A DNA stretch of 64,000 nt from Mimachlamys varia (Eukaryota > Mollusca > Bivalvia > Pectinida > Pectinidae): positions 28,886,410-28,950,409 of the forward strand of contig OX392540.1 of NCBI GenBank assembly GCA_947623455.1, given 5' to 3'. Each line of letters begins with the position of its first letter. Within the stretch, counting starts at the first letter, position 1. Both the position numbers and the translations under genes were made by a program. Below the pieces are notes generated by a model. The model saw only the letters and a program-made list of their open reading frames with translations. It did no database searches and was not told where the DNA came from. This document shows positions 1 to 10,083 of the stretch, piece after piece.

Positions 1-280
1 TCCCTGCTTGACGCTCAGCATTATGGGAGTGAAACGACTGGTTCATCCGTTGTCAGTGTAATGTGACTGGGTGGGATATTCTGCGGTGAACCTTCGTCAG
101 TATACATAAGTGAGGTAGCGCTCTAAATCGGCAAAAGCTCCGAACTATTGTAATGAGGCTTACACGAACATACCGTGGCCTCCCAAATACAACCGCAACA
201 TAAAAATCCACATAGCATACACCTTGTGACCGTCCTTAAATAACCCTGGCTGTAAATTAGACGTAAAAACAATCAAACCG
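1..280 (+). repeat. Family B dispersed repeat, 5'-cut by window edge
   Basis: This is the 3' half of a dispersed repeat that I call family B. It matches, in the same orientation, 61,060-61,530 and, inverted, 31,672-32,160. Shared landmarks in order are 'GACGCTCAGCATTATGGGA', 'GACTGGTTCA', 'GTTGTCAGTGTAATG', then 'CGTCCTTAAATAACCCTGGC' and 'TTAGACGTAAAAACAATC'. The last block resembles a tail I recall as widespread in bivalve genomes. No coding capacity is visible. Confidence 0.7.
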
Positions 281-589
281 TACCAATGTGGACCAGGCGA
301 AACAGTTACATGTAGGAATAAATCAGTTAAAAAGATATTTTGTAAAACATCACATGAACACCAAAAAGTTTTACTACATTTTCTGGTTTGATACATGCAT
401 TACCAATATTGAAAGAAGTTATAGCTTCAACTGATTTATTCCTGTATATAGCGACTGAAGTTTGTCTGGATTAGGTTTCATTTGATTATCTTGGCACCAA
501 TTAATTAATCGTTTTCAATCGGATACCAGAGTTGCCTTACGGTCACATTAAACCAACAACCACCTCTACTGACATCGGGTGAACCATCC

Positions 590-895
590 AGCAAAGTATC
601 TCGTATGGTCACATTATACTGAAAACAGGTGAACCATACAGCACAATATTTCATGCGGTCACATTATACTGACAACTGGTGAACAACCCAGCACAATACC
701 CCGTACGGTCACATTATACTGACAACTGATAAACCAGTTATCGTTGTTACCCTTAAAATCTGAACATTATGCAGTGACTTACAACCATTACTTTTGGTTG
801 TCCTAGCCAGGGAACAGAACCCATAACCACCCTGACAGAGGTGAACGCTCAACAAAAATCCAAAAATGAGGTTGTTTGAAAGGAGACAGATAATA
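590..895 (-). repeat. Family B copy with internal 50-bp amplification
   Basis: Inverted family B copy. It runs through 'CACATTATACTGACAAC', 'AACAACCATT'-like, 'AGCCAGGGAACAGAACCCAT' and 'GGTGAACGCTCAAC', which also occur in order at 31,860-32,040. The block beginning GGTCACATTATACTG is repeated at 607, 657 and 707, an exact 50-bp step, and a more diverged unit starts at 541. Other family B copies have only one such block, so the amplification is private to this copy. Confidence 0.65.
607..756. repeat. 50-bp minisatellite, three units
   Basis: Three units start at 607, 657 and 707, each with GGTCACATTATACTGA followed by a CAGGTGAACCA/TACAGCACAATA segment. Units differ at a few positions. It lies inside the family B copy and probably arose by local tandem duplication. 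Confidence 0.75.
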
Positions 896-904
896 AACCG
901 GAAA

Positions 905-2320
905 TATGTCACACAAGCGCGTCATACTCGGCCTTGATCGGTTATTTCCGGAAAGCTAGCCGGGAAATCTTCAACTGGTGTCTGCTACATGTTTTCCTTT
1001 GCTTCCGGAGTTACTTTTTTATTAACATGGTTTTGCAAAGTATACAACAGGGAGCCCGCTACACTAAACTAACAGGTATGCCTGCAGTCTACTTTTATTT
1101 TTTGTATCGCTTTAGAAAATTCGCCTTCAACTTATTCTATTATTCAAAATCCTATCATATTGTTGTTCTGTAAGAATTTATTGAAATATTAGTTTTGGCC
1201 GGGACAGGTTCGGCCCGTACAACATATAAATAGTCGTTAAAATATGCTGCAAAATCTGACGTTGTATGCTTTATGATGTCATGATTCAGCTTATTTGCAC
1301 TCAATGGCGGGATTCGGTCGGACCAAATTAATCCCTGATTATTAAGCTATTATTTCTATTTCTTATTGATACATTTATCGTACAGTGATCGATTCCTACC
1401 GAGCAATCATATAATACCGATACATCTTGGATACTGAACAGACACATGAACACATTTAACCTAATTTTCTATCCCGTACAGCCATTAGGATCAAAGGAGG
1501 TCAGTAATCAACACCCTATTGTGAGGGTATCGATGCAGTTTGACAGACGGTATTACTTCCGCAATATTAACGTAGACTGTGAATCTCACGATAATATCGG
1601 GAAGAGAGACAGTCCCATCACGTAACACCACAGATCGAATGACAACACCACAAAGAAAACACTAGGTCGAGTGGTAATGTCAGACACTTTGTGGAATTAT
1701 GATCAATTTACGGTAGCCTAATTAAGGCATTAGAACGATAATGGCTTCTTATATTATGCAGTAAATTTAATTTTGTTTAATAATTTTATTTTATTAATTT
1801 CGGGGAAAAATTCAACATTTATTCGATCGGTTGATAGTTCACGAAATGAGGCATTTACACCAACATACCCCATATTTTGCAAATAATAAAAGGTTATATA
1901 ATTAGGGTACATACTTAGCTGTTTATAGAACGCTTAATCTACTAAACCCAGAAAGTATATGTTAGTGGTAAATGTCGATGTCCCTTAACACGATTAATTT
2001 ACTTAAAGTCGGTCATCGTAATGAAGAAATATAAAAGGACCGCATTTAAGTGGCGTGTATCTAGATTTTGATTGACTGATTAACCTGCAGATGGAAGTTC
2101 ATTAGCCATTTGGCCTATTGATCGCGCGTTACAAACAGTGTAGGCAAAACGAATGCATCATAATCTTGCGTTTTCAATTCAAGCTGCATTTTTTACTGTG
2201 CGTTCAATTTCTTGGTTTCTTACATTTCATTAACGACAGTTCCGCTGTCGTGAGCCATTAAATTCTCTCTAAGAGCGATGTTCCGCTTCGAAAATAACAG
2301 CTCACGTTTGAATTTCTATT
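905..2320. other. No recognised feature
   Basis: AT-rich DNA with scattered stops in all frames. The longest open frame (934-1,173, +) is 79 codons and unlike anything I know. I see no repeat shared with the rest of the window and no tandem array. Confidence 0.5.
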
Positions 2321-2325
2321 CTATG

Positions 2326-2444
2326 TTCTTTCTTGAATACCTGGTCTTATTCATATACTTTTTCGGGGATCTCCTTGTAAATATTTCTTTTGTTCATATT
2401 TTGTACCCCTTTTAATCGTTTCTGAGTTCGGTTTATGGGTTTGT
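2326..2444 (+). mobile_element. Family A retroelement, 3'-end fragment
   Basis: Short, diverged family A piece. It keeps 'ACCTGGTCTTATTC', 'GATCTCCTTGTAAATATTTC', 'TTTGTTCATATTTTG' and 'GAGTTCGGTTTATGG' in the family order. It stops just before the normal 3' end, where the TIR element at 2,448 begins, so it may have been cut by that insertion. Confidence 0.65.
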
Positions 2445-2447
2445 AAT

Positions 2448-2871
2448 GTTACGTGGAGACACGACCTTGCATAACAATATCAGGAAATTACAAATTAATA
2501 TTGTTCATTCGAAAAAATGATTTCCAAAATTACAGGTCGGGATGTTTGTATTAATAGTAACCCAAGTCTGGGTGTGTGCATATACGAAATGTACTAATTA
2601 TCACAATGATAATTTCTTTAATATAGTTACAGCCCCTGGTATCCGATTAAATGTTACGTCGTGACGGATCTGTTTGATTTGTATTCCTGCATTGGGTTCT
2701 ATATGCCGTCACGATTCGTAGCAAAATGGCAATGAAATGAAACTAGTGAGACAAGCCGGGTGCGAACCCGAGACCTGTAGGTTATGGAGCCAGGACGTTA
2801 CCACCAGGCCATAAGGTTCGAACCAGTTGACCTGGTTTGTGATTTCCTGATAGGTCGCGTCTCCACGTAAC
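2448..2871. mobile_element. TIR element (424 bp) with internal tRNA-like promoter
   Basis: The ends are inverted copies of GTTACGTGGAGACRCGACCT with a single mismatch (2,448-2,467 and complement of 2,852-2,871). The interior has no open frame and a tRNA-like segment near the right end on the minus strand. I see no clear target-site duplication: flanks are GTAAT and AGTTA. It is a MITE-like, non-autonomous DNA element by structure. The tRNA-like head would make it a SINE/MITE hybrid, or a SINE captured between transposon ends. Confidence 0.65.
2750..2813 (-). promoter_or_regulatory. tRNA(Met)-like pol III promoter in a mobile element
   Basis: On the minus strand, TGGTGGTAACGTCCTGG (complement of 2,790-2,806) fits an A box. 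About 20 nt downstream, GGTTCGCACCC (complement of 2,758-2,768) fits a B box, GGTTCGANNCC, with one change. Between them, CTCCATAACC has a CAT at the anticodon position and resembles the loop of Met tRNAs. The acceptor stem does not pair, so this is tRNA-derived rather than a tRNA gene. Confidence 0.55.
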
Positions 2872-3319
2872 AGTTAACTTCGATATATCTCATTAGCACA
2901 CGCGAAGCTCATGGGTGCAGATGGTTCAAGTGCGAAGCTCTTCACTGGTAACATGTGCGTGCAAAATGATCTGAAACAACCAATTATATTCCATCACAGC
3001 TACATTCTGGAGACTTTTTGTATTTCCGTCGACCACATCCGTGTATACTGAGCCCGTATGTATGCCTAATCGAATGGTATGGCGACATGTAACGAAGCGG
3101 AACGACTATGTTTTCGAAAAAATGATTTCCAAAACTCATTTACTGTATTCAATGTACTGAGCGAGTTTATTTGAATTATTATGGTTTTGTTGACGGATTT
3201 GTATTCCTTGACTCTTTTGGCATACACGCATGTACATGACAGTCGAAACCAAGTGGCATCGAAGCATCCATGAGAATGTGATTAGGTGACCAATTCTAAT
3301 TCCATTGGTATTATTATTA

Positions 3320-3550
3320 TTATAGATTTAGTTAAGATTAACTGATATCAGCAATATTCCAGATGAATTCTTACGCGGTAACCGGTGCGGCAACAGTTGA
3401 AACTCGGTATTTGTAAACACGCGTCCGTTTTGAACTGTCTTCTAACTTCGGCTTGTTGTTCAACAACAAGCCGACGTTAGAAGACAGTTACCGCGTAAGA
3501 ATTCATCTTGTATATTGCTGATATCAGTTAATCTTAGCTAAATCTATAGT
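3320..3550. mobile_element. Hairpin MITE with interrupted arm
   Basis: The outer arms pair over about 60 bp (ATAGATTTAGTTAAGATTAA... at 3,322 with its near-complement ending at 3,548). The inner arms AACTGTCTTCTAAC.../...GTTAGAAGACAGTT meet at AACAACAA near 3,460. The right arm is continuous, while the left arm carries an extra ~50 bp (about 3,386-3,432). A palindrome with one later insertion, or asymmetric arms, explains this. No protein is encoded. Confidence 0.75.
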
Positions 3551-4120
3551 AATAAAAAGTTATAAGCTTGATTTTGGCTTCAAGTTTTGTCGAAAGTTTC
3601 GAAGGCCTTTAATTATCTCAGACAGCTCATGGCCCCAACGGAAACCTACGGTGTGCAATAGTGTCGGATTGCAGACTTGTCAGTATTACGATGAGAGTAT
3701 TTAAGCTTTGAATTGTTACCAAATAGTAATACATAGTCAATATTAATACAGTTTGGTTAACAGATAAATATAATTTGGCCGGTTATTATGACCACTTTTG
3801 CTTACACTAAGAATTCTAGGGTATAATTAACAAGTTGACCAAAACATAATCTGTGTTTTTTCCGTATTTACCATTACATAATAGTTGATTTTAAATTCAT
3901 AAATTCAGTTCTTCTAGATTTGTTCTAATGGATGGCGAATTTATTTTGGATAGATAGGATTCAGAAACTGCTGGTGGATTGTTCAGTCCCCGAAGTTTGT
4001 TGGAGCCTTCATAGCCACAGTTTATATCATTTGAGTAGTGGCATGATTCAATCATAATATACACGCTTTCGCAGCACACGATTTGAAAATATACAGTACT
4101 CTTTTTTTGTTTTTCAAAAT

Positions 4121-4515
4121 TCATGAATTAAAGAGCTTTTATGCACCTGACCCTTCTGTTTCTATATCAGTTTAGAACATTTTCGATTCCCAATCTTTTG
4201 GCCAAAAGCATCATGGACAAGTCCTAGAGGACGGAACAGCTGTATGCAGTGTATATTACTTAATTTAAAATGTGCAGCATGTGTGTGTGTGTGTTACGTC
4301 ATCTTTCAATCCTAGATGTACTTTTAAGAAATATTGAATCGATGCAATAGAAGAGATGACGTAACACACACACGTGAAGCACCTTTTAAATTTAGAAATA
4401 GATACAATATGCAGAAAAATTAATTAAACTGCACCAAACAGCTGTTTCGTCCTCCTAGGACACTTCAGTGATGCTAGGGGCCAAAAGGTCGGAATCTATT
4501 TTTTTTTAAATATAT
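4121..4515. mobile_element. Family C: two units head-to-head (large hairpin)
   Basis: The left arm (4,121-4,305) and right arm (4,352-4,515) are inverted copies of one ~200-bp unit. Each arm holds GTCCTAGRGGACG near its middle, a TTTAAATT-type stretch, and (GT)n with TTACGTCATC at the inner end. Single units of the same family lie at 11,491, 18,977, 22,470 and 25,942, so the palindrome is made of two ordinary copies in opposite orientation around a ~45-bp spacer. The core contains the palindrome GTCCTAGGAGGAC in the best copies. Confidence 0.75.
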
Positions 4516-4841
4516 GACAAACATCGCCTGTAACTTTTTTTTTTGCAGTACAATATCTTCATTGAAACGTAGATATTTGTTTGATATATTTTAACCCTTG
4601 TAAAACTGTTCATCTGTGGAAACCATTTCACAACATGGATGGATATGAGGAGACATCCTATGTTGTTGCCGCCACAATCTAAGGGAGGGTTTCCATTCAT
4701 CTTGGCAATGAAACTATGTCCAATTTTGCGAGAGGCATGCATTTGATTTAAACATATATATTGCCTTCAATAGCAATGGGATTGGGCCCAAGATTTACAA
4801 CTTATACTAAGCCCTTTCCCTACAACAAAACATTTATATAG

Positions 4842-4996
4842 GGATTGAACGGCGTTTTTTTTAATTTTCATGTCGGTATGAATGCAAAGCGGTTACATCC
4901 ATATTGCATGAAGCCCGCTAGAGCTTCATGGTCAATATGGATGTAACTGATTTGCATTCATACCGGCATGACAATTAAAACAATGCCGTTCAATTC
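4842..4996. mobile_element. Hairpin element, ~70-bp arms
   Basis: ATTGAACGGCGTT...AATTTTCATG...GGTTACATCCATATTG on the left pairs with CAATATGGATGTAAC...CATGACAATTAAAACAATG on the right. The tip is at GAAGCCCGCTAGAGCTTC near 4,920. The arms match over almost their entire length. No internal promoter or open frame is seen. It resembles a non-autonomous fold-back element. Confidence 0.8.
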
Positions 4997-4999
4997 ATG

Positions 5000-6350
5000 T
5001 ACATTTGTATTTACATTTTTACTACTGAACAATTGTCTAATTTATTTTTTTATTTATTGAACAACTGGTTAATCAACTGCGTTGGTTATTGCACCGTCCT
5101 TTAAACGAAAAAGGCGGAACAGCCATAATTATGGTAAAATTGGCGCCAATAATCTACCATAGTCATTTGAACGTTTGACGCGGGGGCGTACTCCATGTTA
5201 TCCGAAGTGGAGCCGTAAGACTCCCATTGAACAAGACTAATATATTACGTCATAAGTAATTCACGTGAATGGATGTATTCAAACTGTTTTCATGATCTAT
5301 TCATATATTTATAAATTTCAAGATGGCTTATTCACAATACTAAAACACATTATCTCACAGTATCATACAGTCACACGTGCAAACACATCATGAGAGAGAG
5401 ATCGAGGGGAAGAAAGAGAGAGAGAAGGGGGTGGGAGAGCGAGGTATGCATATGGTGGTCGACTTTGTCGAGGTGAGGTTCAGTTAATGTATTTCTTTAA
5501 ACCTTACGGTTTATCAATAAAGTAGTGTGTCGCTTTCACATCAAATGTAGAAATGTACCGACTTTGTGCTGCTAAAATTATTGATAAGATTCTTATGAGC
5601 TTATCTAATCACAGGTATAACTCCTATATAGACTTCCCTAATTAGAACTATCCATAAACCGGGACACAAGCTTCATAACACAATAACTGCATTATCCCTA
5701 ATCCACAGAGGGCACGCGACAGTAGTTATCACATAGTCAGTTATCTATCACTTTGATCTAGTAAACAATCATAGTGACCCGTATATAATCTCTCAGGGTT
5801 GGTTCAACACTGCAGTTGTTGTATACAATAAAAGGTTAACGCCCACATGATTAATGAACATTCAAAATGTAGTCGTCTACAACCATTATTTTAGTTATCT
5901 TTCCTCCATCAGTAAAATAAATACATACCGTTTAAGCGGTATATTAAATTAAGTCGAACCTAGTAATATCATGTTGCTCTAAGGCCAGCCAAGAAAGAAA
6001 TCTTGCAAGGCACACATAAGCAGTTACATGTCCGCCATGAAACGTGCATGCATATTATCTCAAAAATAAATACAGATATACATAGAATGGTGTTATCTGA
6101 AACATACAGAAGGTTCAGAAAATAATCATATGAATTATCTCTTGTACAGTATTTGATATAGGTCTAAGTAATGTACTCCGGTACTGTATACGTTGTCTAC
6201 CTTATTTACAGTTATTGCGGATATTACCGCTAGGTGTCTCAAACTCCATGCATCCGGTTGGACCGGATCCCTGTATGCACGGTGTTACAACGCCTCCATA
6301 TTAAAACTGTCTTCTGACCCTTGTTCCTTCATTTTTATGCTCCCGTCATG
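5000..6350. other. Unassigned sequence with one purine-rich tract
   Basis: No repeat, RNA gene or convincing coding segment is recognised. A purine-rich (AG)n-like tract occupies 5,391-5,446, for example GAAAGAGAGAGAGAAGGGGG. The rest is AT-rich single-copy-looking sequence. Confidence 0.5.
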
Positions 6351-6354
6351 AAAT

Positions 6355-6436
6355 GGGGGGGGGGGGGGGGCATATAGTGAAGTGTTTCCCATATTCGTCC
6401 CGTCCCGTCCCGTCCCGTCCCGTCCCGTCCCGTCCC
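6355..6436. repeat. Poly-G run plus (CGTCC)8
   Basis: Sixteen G lie at 6,355-6,370 and eight tandem CGTCC units at 6,396-6,436. The motif order ATGAAATGGGG...CATATAGTG...TGTCC-like repeat also appears, degraded and inverted, at 21,438-21,522. The block is therefore probably the variable end of a dispersed repeat rather than isolated slippage. It abuts the left end of the giant palindrome exactly. Confidence 0.85.
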
Positions 6437-6742
6437 TGAGGGGTACTTTAGCGATAATAGACAACCCAGCTCGAACATATTGTGTCAGAAACTAGTGATT
6501 TATTGTTAATATATCCTTTCCCTGTAACGATACAAAACAAAGATTTACTACGTTCACACAATACATTACCAATACACGTATTACAGATATTGTAGTAGTA
6601 TAACAATTAACGCTTATCTGTAAAATGCGATTTTTTTTCAATATTTACAAACATGTATAGAAAATTACCTTTACACATATTCAAGAATTCTGTAACCTAA
6701 AGACATTTATTTTCGTAGTACTGATACTGGTGAATAGCGAAC

Positions 6743-6871
6743 AAGAAATAAGAGAATACCGAAACGTCAACAAAACCATAATCCGAACCCAAAATCGATT
6801 ACCTAGGGGCAAAGTATGAAAAAGGGAAAGATTTACATGGAGACCCTTGTAAAAGAACAAAAAATAACTCG
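6743..6871 (-). mobile_element. Family A 3'-end fragment in left palindrome arm
   Basis: The complement reads TACAAGGGTCTCCATGTAAATC, ATCGATTTTGGGTTCGGATTATGGTTTTGTTGACGTTTCGGTATTCTC in pieces matching the family end. Its partner is at 7,900-8,025 in the opposite arm, so the insertion predates the inverted duplication. Confidence 0.8.
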
Positions 6872-7129
6872 TTGTCATTCAAATCGATAAAGACATTGGA
6901 AACAATATGACTATTTTTTTTAAAAATAATTACCTAGTCTGTGTTGAAGAAGGAATTTACTACATTCACAGCTAATACCGGTGCAGGTACATGTTTGTAT
7001 ATTTGAATTTTAACGATACACAATGGTCAACCAGGTACAACCCGCGTACGCTTACGTGTATTTTTTTCTCTAAAAAGTATAAAAAATCATGCATAAAAGT
7101 TTGATACTGCTTACGCAAAATTTGAATGT

Positions 7130-7470
7130 CTTTTATCGCGCTAACAACATTCACAATCTGAATGTTGTATGACGTATGTCGCGCTACACAACATTCAAAA
7201 TCTGAATGTCGTATGACGTTTGTCGCTCTTCACAAAATTCAAAATCTGAATGTTGAGTGTCGTACAGCGAGCGACACAACAATCAAAATCTGAATGTCGT
7301 ATGTCGTACATGGATGTTGAGCCGCTTGACATTCAAAAGTTACCTTGTTGGCCACTAATTACATTTGAATGTTGACTTGTCTAATGTCGAGCTGCACAAC
7401 ATTCAAAATCTGAATGTTGAATGTCGTATGTTGAGCCGCTGGACATTTAAAATTTGAATGTCTTATGTCG
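7130..7470. repeat. Degenerate ~46-bp subrepeats near the palindrome centre
   Basis: Units of the type ACATTCAAAATCTGAATGTC followed by GTATGACGTATGTCGCGCT recur at about 7,145, 7,190, 7,235, 7,280 and 7,395, with partial inverted counterparts at 7,555-7,660. CATTCAAAATCTGAATG is itself nearly palindromic, giving hairpins within hairpins. Confidence 0.65.
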
Positions 7471-7899
7471 CGCTAAACATAAGACATTCAACGTTCAAAT
7501 GTAATTAGTGGCCAACAAGGTAACTTTTGAATGTCAAGCGGCTCAACATACATGTGCGACATTCAACATTCAGATTTTGAATTTTGTAAAGAGCGACATA
7601 CGTCATACGACATTCAGATTTTGAATGTTGCTAGCGCGACATACGATATTCAGATTTTGCGTAAGCAGTATCAAGCTTTTATGCCTGGTATTTTCATATT
7701 TTTTAGATTAAACATACATATAAGCATACGCGGGTTGTACCTGGTTGACCATTGTGTATCGTTAGAATTCAAATATACAAACATGTACCTGCACGGTATT
7801 AGCTGTGTACGTATGTAGTAAATTCCTTCTTCAACACAGACTAGGTAATTATCTATCTAAAAAATAGTCATATTGCTTCCAATGTCTTTATCGATTTGA

Positions 7900-8025
7900 A
7901 TGAGTTATTTTTTGTTCTTTTACAAGGGTCTCCATGTAAATCTTCCCTTTTTTATACTTTGCCCCTTGGTAATCGATTTTGTGTTCGGATTATGGTTTTG
8001 TTGACGTTTCGGTATTCTCTTATTT
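7900..8025 (+). mobile_element. Family A 3'-end fragment in right palindrome arm
   Basis: It contains TTACAAGGGTCTCCATGTAA, TTCGGATTATGGTTTTGTTG and CGGTATTCTC. It mirrors 6,743-6,871 with a few substitutions, such as TTTTTTATAC for a TTTTTCATAC block. The pair offers an internal clock for the duplication. Confidence 0.8.
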
Positions 8026-8577
8026 AATGTTCGCCATTCACCAGTATCAGTACGACGAAAATACATGTCTTTAGGTTATAGACTTCTGAAATATGTGTAA
8101 ATGAAATTTTCTATATATTTTGTAAATATCTGTAATACGTGTATTGGTAATGTATTGTGTGAGTGTAGTAAATCTTTGTTTTGTATCGTTACAGGGAAAG
8201 GATATATTAACAATAAAGCACTCGTTTCTAACACAATATGTTCGAGCTGGGTTGTTTATTATCGCTCAAATACCACTCAGGTTCATCTATAACTATTAAT
8301 ATGGCCCAGCAGTCATGAAACATGTGATGCGTTATATCATAGTTAGTGTATTGTTGCAAATGATATAAAAAAAAACGATTGAATAATACATTTCCAACAC
8401 AAGCCCAATGATGGAAGATATCATGTGAGTGCATTGTACCGTAATATGTTTTGTGATATTGTATCTCAATTTTGTCAGAAGTTTTACACCTTTGTTAAAC
8501 TAAAAATGCTGCACAAGCTTTTCTTTCGAAAGGCCATGCTTGAGTCATACTATGCCTACTTGTAATTGATAATTATG

Positions 8578-8803
8578 TTTCAGTTCTCACATTGAGGACG
8601 TTACATTTACTTGGATGTGGCTATAATTACATGGCGGATGTCTTCGATGAAGATGACGACACTGACCCTTTCGTAACACTCGGAAGTATTATCTTATTAT
8701 CAATAATATCAATGAAAATCGTGCCTTTTGTTCATATTCTGCCCCTAGTTAAATTGATTTTGAGTTCAGGTTAAAATTTTGTTGACGCTTTATCATTGTC
8801 TGT
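8578..8803 (+). mobile_element. Family A 3' region, diverged copy
   Basis: It follows the family order: TTCTCACATTGAGGACG, TTTACTTGGATGTGG, TACATGGCGGATGTCTTCGA, then TTTTGTTCATATTCTGCCCC, GATTTTGAGTTCAGG and TTTTGTTGACGC. The middle (CCTGGTCTTATTCTCTTGTA of the family) is badly scrambled. It lies wholly in the non-RT 3' part. Confidence 0.65.
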
Positions 8804-9424
8804 TTTTTTTTTCTTTTTGCTTCACTGATATTTGTAGGTCTTAGTCCCCCCTTTTCAAAAGCTACTATCTGAATATGGGATCGAATAAATGAAATAGAAC
8901 GTTCATCAAACCTATACCTCGCGTTCGAAATGCCAACAAAGAATCAAAATCTTTTCGCTGCAGAGGACTACATGTACCTCTTGTAGTCCCAATCAAAAAC
9001 TATTTAAAGGTGCTTAAAGACTAAACTGTATAAACATTGTTCATACTCCTTCATTAAGGTCACTCGGTCCCATGGTCAGTATCTATGGGAATTTCATGAA
9101 ATTTCACTCAAATGTATACTTGTGTATAAAGAACAAGTATTTGTATTGTAAAAAGCCGTAAATCGGTCTACTTAAAGGGAGCTAATTCCGACAATCTTAG
9201 ACGGGAACGTTGTGGTCATATATAAATACATATGACAAAATCGATGATTCGGATGCGTGAACATATGAATAAGACGATGAGACTCGGTCACGTGACCTCA
9301 ATTGAAGGATGTTGTCTTTAGTCTACCTTCCAAATACTGTATTCTAATAAGTCTCATGATACATACAAACAGAAAATAGCCCGTTATTGACTCAATGCTA
9401 GACCAGGACGCAATAAATAGAGGA
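8804..9424. other. No clear feature
   Basis: AT-rich sequence. A short block CTTAAAGGGAGCTAATTCC at 9,173 resembles CTTCAAGGGAGGTAATTCC at 11,946, suggesting another low-copy dispersed repeat too short to define. Confidence 0.4.
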
Positions 9425-9727
9425 TATTCAATGGTTTGCCGTTTAATATCCAACATATTTCACGAGTATGGCAGATTTTTTTTATATTTTCACGAGTGCG
9501 TAACAAACGAATTAGAGAAATACCGAGTGCGGTCATTTTTCTACAGATGGCCATGTAAGATTTCTACTGTGAAATAACGGCCCCGGGTAAATTTTGCCAC
9601 GTAGAATATGACCCTGGGTAGTTTTTTGATGCCGGGTGCGTAGCACGAGTGAAAATATAAAAAAAAAATCTGCCATACAAGTGAAATATACATGTATTTG
9701 ATATTAAACGGCAAACCATTGAATTTT
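9425..9727. mobile_element. Family F TIR element with ~75-bp terminal inverted repeats
   Basis: The left end ATTCAATGGTTTGCCGTTTA...TTCACGAGTATGGCAGA(T)n pairs with the right end (complement of ATCTGCCATACAAGTGAAAT...AACGGCAAACCATTGAAT). The centre (9,533-9,636) holds TTTTTCTACAGATGGCC and GTGAAATAACGGCCCCGGGT, which recur in a different element at 10,178-10,285. End fragments of this family also occur at 11,570 and 55,697. There is no transposase, so it is non-autonomous. Confidence 0.8.
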
Positions 9728-10083
9728 CTTTTTATTACATTTCGAAAGAGGACTAAGATACTTTCATTCTTTTTTTCTTGGTCTACTTGCCTACTGCAAA
9801 GGAGCTAACCGTTAAGTCTACTGTAGGCTAATCCGTCGAAATCACAACCGATCGGGTCCAGTACACAGCTGATTGGGATAAGCTGATCGGAAAAGTTGAA
9901 CCATTCTCATCTTTTAATTCATTTCATATTTAATCCTGCAGCAGTTCCTATCAATATGTACTATTGATGCCATTTCTTCAAGACCATCTTTCCCCAAGAG
10001 ACAAGTTCTAGCAGACGACACTACAATGGCGAGCCTCCAAGATCCGATCAAGGGGAACAACTCATACAAAAGTTTCGGTGTTA

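Larger units (their letters stand above)
6437..8281. repeat. Giant inverted repeat (palindrome), arms ~0.8-0.95 kb
   Basis: The sequence from GATAATAGACAACCCAGCTC (6,453) reappears inverted near 8,250. The match continues inward through TATTGTTAATATATCC, GTAATACGTG, a family A fragment, CAGGTACATGTTTGTATATT and GGTAACTTTTGAATG, to about 7,395/7,470. The loop is roughly 75-80 bp. The right arm lacks about 50 bp present at 6,596-6,650. By eye the arms are about 90-95% identical. The inner arms contain ~46-bp units built on CATTCAAAATCTGAATGTCG. No open frame above 95 codons exists. Confidence 0.85.

Noticed and set aside
4280..4296. Stand-alone (GT)n microsatellite
   Set aside because: It is the inner end of family C and occurs at the same place in the 22,470 unit.
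6437..8281. Two independent insertions of family A rather than an inverted duplication
   Set aside because: The mirrored identity extends far beyond the retroelement, on both sides and to within ~80 bp of the centre.
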